Shown here: piece after piece, positions 44,050 to 45,137 of the stretch
Numbering within the stretch: the first letter of the stretch is position 1
How the letters are laid out: every line of letters begins with the position of its first letter
From: Edaphobacter sp.
Lineage (GTDB): Bacteria > Acidobacteriota > Terriglobia > Terriglobales > Acidobacteriaceae
NCBI GenBank assembly: GCA_025462755.1
Contig: JAOAPF010000400.1
Coordinates: 1-45,137 of the forward strand
DNA: 45,137 nucleotides
Direction of reading: 5' to 3'
Notes under the pieces: model-generated
What the model saw: only the letters and a program-made list of their open reading frames with translations
The model's database searches: none
Told to the model about the DNA's origin: nothing
Program-made: the position numbers and the translations under genes

Positions 44050-44252
44050 GCAGTATCGACATATCCCCATCTTGTAAATACTGATCTTGTAAACCTTATG
44101 TTTTTCAACAGTTCGTCATCCTGAGCGTAGGTTCTGGCAGTTTCATCGCAAGAACCGGAGTCGAAGGACCCCGAGGGAGTTAGCAGCGCTGACGCCGCTT
44201 GACCATTTCCTCCCCACAAATTCGATCGGATCCTATCTGTCGATACTGCCTA
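44047..44252. mobile_element. MITE-like element with TA-flanked inverted repeats
   Basis: TAGGCAGTATCGACA at 44047-44061 is repeated as the exact reverse complement at 44238-44252. The repeat is 13 bp of GGCAGTATCGACA with TA outside each end, as expected for a Tc1/mariner- or IS630-mobilised element of about 200 bases. Inside are ATCTTGTAAA twice and a GGTTCT/AGAACC hairpin plus a GTCATCCTGAGC...GAGTCGAAGGA segment. There is no coding capacity. The left TA is the TA of the ATPase stop codon. Confidence 0.6.
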
Positions 44253-44292
44253 ATAAAACATCCGTCCTTACTGCCGCAGAGGAGCTTCCATC

Positions 44293-44565
44293 ATGGCAGA
44301 CGCAAAACTGATCGCCACCCTCTCATCGCTCTTAGGCACGCTCCCCGGAGTCAAAGAAAAGCAGCTCCCCAACCACACCAGCTTCTTCACCGGCAAAAAC
44401 ATCTTCGTCTTCACCAGCCGCACCAGCAATCGTGTCATCCTCAAACTTCCAAAAGAAAGAATCGCCGCGCTGCTGAAGCGAGAGTGGATCGTCATCGAAC
44501 ACCCGAAACCCACAGACGACAAAAAAGAACCCTCGCCCTCTTCAAACAAGCCAAGGCCTTCGTAG
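44293..44565 (+). CDS. Small TfoX/MmcQ-like protein
   Basis: A 90-residue soluble protein. The pattern LLGTLPGVKEKQ, HTSFFTGKNIFVFTSRTSN, VILKLPKERIAALL and WIVIEHPKP resembles the short alpha/beta fold shared by TfoX N-terminal and MmcQ/YjbR domains, but no DNA-binding or catalytic residue is obvious. The C-terminal 15 residues are Pro/Ser/Lys-rich and look disordered. GAGGAG is 8 bases before the ATG. It lies just after the MITE-like element. Confidence 0.55.
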   Translation: MADAKLIATLSSLLGTLPGVKEKQLPNHTSFFTGKNIFVFTSRTSNRVILKLPKERIAALLKREWIVIEHPKPTDDKKEPSPSSNKPRPS

Positions 44566-44712
44566 AAGCGCCAAAGAAGATTTGAAATGGCGACCCGTAT
44601 TTGCTGGCCGATCTATCCATCTGCTGAAGTCTATAGGGAGATGCTTCAAAACCCTCGGAATTACCCAAACCCTCATTCCCAAGTCTTGCATCGTCGCCTC
44701 TAGCCTGAGAGC

Positions 44713-44949
44713 ATGGCTGACATGGTTGATCATTTAGCGTTCCTGTTTTTGGCAGTTGTGCTGTTGCCCTTGGGTCTGTATGCCCTAATCAACCCCAATG
44801 GGGCAAAAAGGCAAAATGCAGACGGCCAGTACTTCAAGACTGGATTCGCCAACATGCCCTTATGGTTCTTTCGGGTGGGCGGGATCGTCACTCTGGGGAT
44901 GTCAGCGTTCTTCACTTACATGTTTTGGATTCACCGGATTTCAAACTAA
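44713..44949 (+). CDS. Small two-helix membrane protein
   Basis: A 78-residue protein with two membrane segments (FLFLAVVLLPLGLYALI and VGGIVTLGMSAFFTYMFWI) joined by a loop with GQYFKTGFANMPLWFFR. It resembles DUF6199-like small membrane proteins; the function is unknown. The sequence is more AT-rich than that of its neighbours. GAGAGC before the ATG is a weak ribosome site. Confidence 0.5.
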   Translation: MADMVDHLAFLFLAVVLLPLGLYALINPNGAKRQNADGQYFKTGFANMPLWFFRVGGIVTLGMSAFFTYMFWIHRISN

Positions 44950-45016
44950 GAGGGAGTCAAGTATATAAATCCCCAAGCAATAGGGGGTACCCCAAAGAAC
45001 CTTGAGGACTCCACCC

Positions 45017-45137
45017 ATGCCCTGGTATCAACTCGACGACGCCAACGACCCCAAGCTCGACGAACTAGCCAAACAGTACAACCTCCATCCCCTCCACATC
45101 GAAGACGCCCGCAGTGCAGACGAAAGCGTCAAAGTCG
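45017..45137 (+). CDS. corA: CorA-like magnesium/divalent-metal channel, N-terminal part
   Basis: The first 40 codons read WYQLDDANDPKLDELAKQY, then LHPLHIEDARSADESVKV, the N-terminal cytoplasmic segment typical of CorA-family proteins (the HPL.IED motif with a following Lys-Val). CorA forms a pentameric channel for Mg2+ or other divalent ions in the inner membrane. TTGAGG lies 9 bases before the ATG. The membrane helices and the GMN signature are beyond the window, so a ZntB-like member is also possible. A GGGGTACCCC palindrome lies upstream. Confidence 0.8.
   Translation, partial: MPWYQLDDANDPKLDELAKQYNLHPLHIEDARSADESVKV

Noticed and set aside
43240..45016. Autonomous insertion sequence at the MITE-like site
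   Set aside because: No transposase reading frame occurs within or near the inverted repeats; the element is too short to be autonomous.

Overview
The window looks like chromosomal DNA of an Acidobacteriota member, probably family Acidobacteriaceae (Granulicella/Edaphobacter/Terriglobus-like). This is inferred from high GC with strongly C-ending codons, DUF3455 and DUF4397 proteins, many secreted or lipidated beta-propeller proteins, an M13 peptidase, and short palindromic repeats built on GCTTCAGC/GCTTTAGC cores. No rRNA, tRNA, CRISPR array, phage or transposase gene was seen. || Layout. 1-3.1 kb (minus): histidine operon hisI-hisG-hisD-hisC, with translational overlaps and a previously unlisted leader. 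The leader has a promoter, a 27-residue peptide with 8 His codons in 10, a 12-bp antiterminator and an 11-bp terminator hairpin with a T run just before hisI, which together form a complete ribosome-mediated attenuator. 3.1-12.6 kb: ComEA-like HHH protein, DUF4397 lipoprotein, ahcY, an MFS symporter, Ada, DUF3455, a transglutaminase-like protein, metK and a truncated RodZ-like protein. ahcY and metK form part of the S-adenosylmethionine cycle. 12.7-23.3 kb: an envelope/polysaccharide region with two acyltransferase-3 proteins, an O-antigen-polymerase-like protein, two GT-C-like membrane glycosyltransferases, an unknown polytopic protein and a solo FtsX/MacB-type permease. 23.3-26.8 kb: rplM-rpsI-rpsB-tsf, with two matching double-hairpin REP-like elements in the two intergenic gaps around rpsI. 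26.8-33.5 kb: a secreted BamE-like protein, a GT4 glycosyltransferase plus glycogen-debranching-type glycosidase pair, a Gly-rich secreted protein and a TPR gene remnant; these separate tsf from pyrH, which are usually adjacent. 33.6-41.9 kb: a third acyltransferase, then minus-strand genes for two lactonase-like lipoproteins, an M13 peptidase, an MCE protein with exact 34-residue repeats, and acpS. 42-45.1 kb: small conserved hypothetical proteins, a LolD/MacB-type ATPase whose stop codon carries a MITE-like insertion, and the start of corA. || How the genes relate: the window is mostly housekeeping (His synthesis, SAM cycle, ribosomal proteins, UMP kinase, ACP synthase) interleaved with cell-envelope and secreted proteins. 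The solo permease (15.7 kb) and solo ATPase (43.2 kb) could be partners. The strongest regulatory finding is the his attenuator, whose leader peptide seems to start only a few bases after the transcription start. The strongest mobile-DNA signal is the 15-bp terminal inverted repeat pair at 44,047-44,252.
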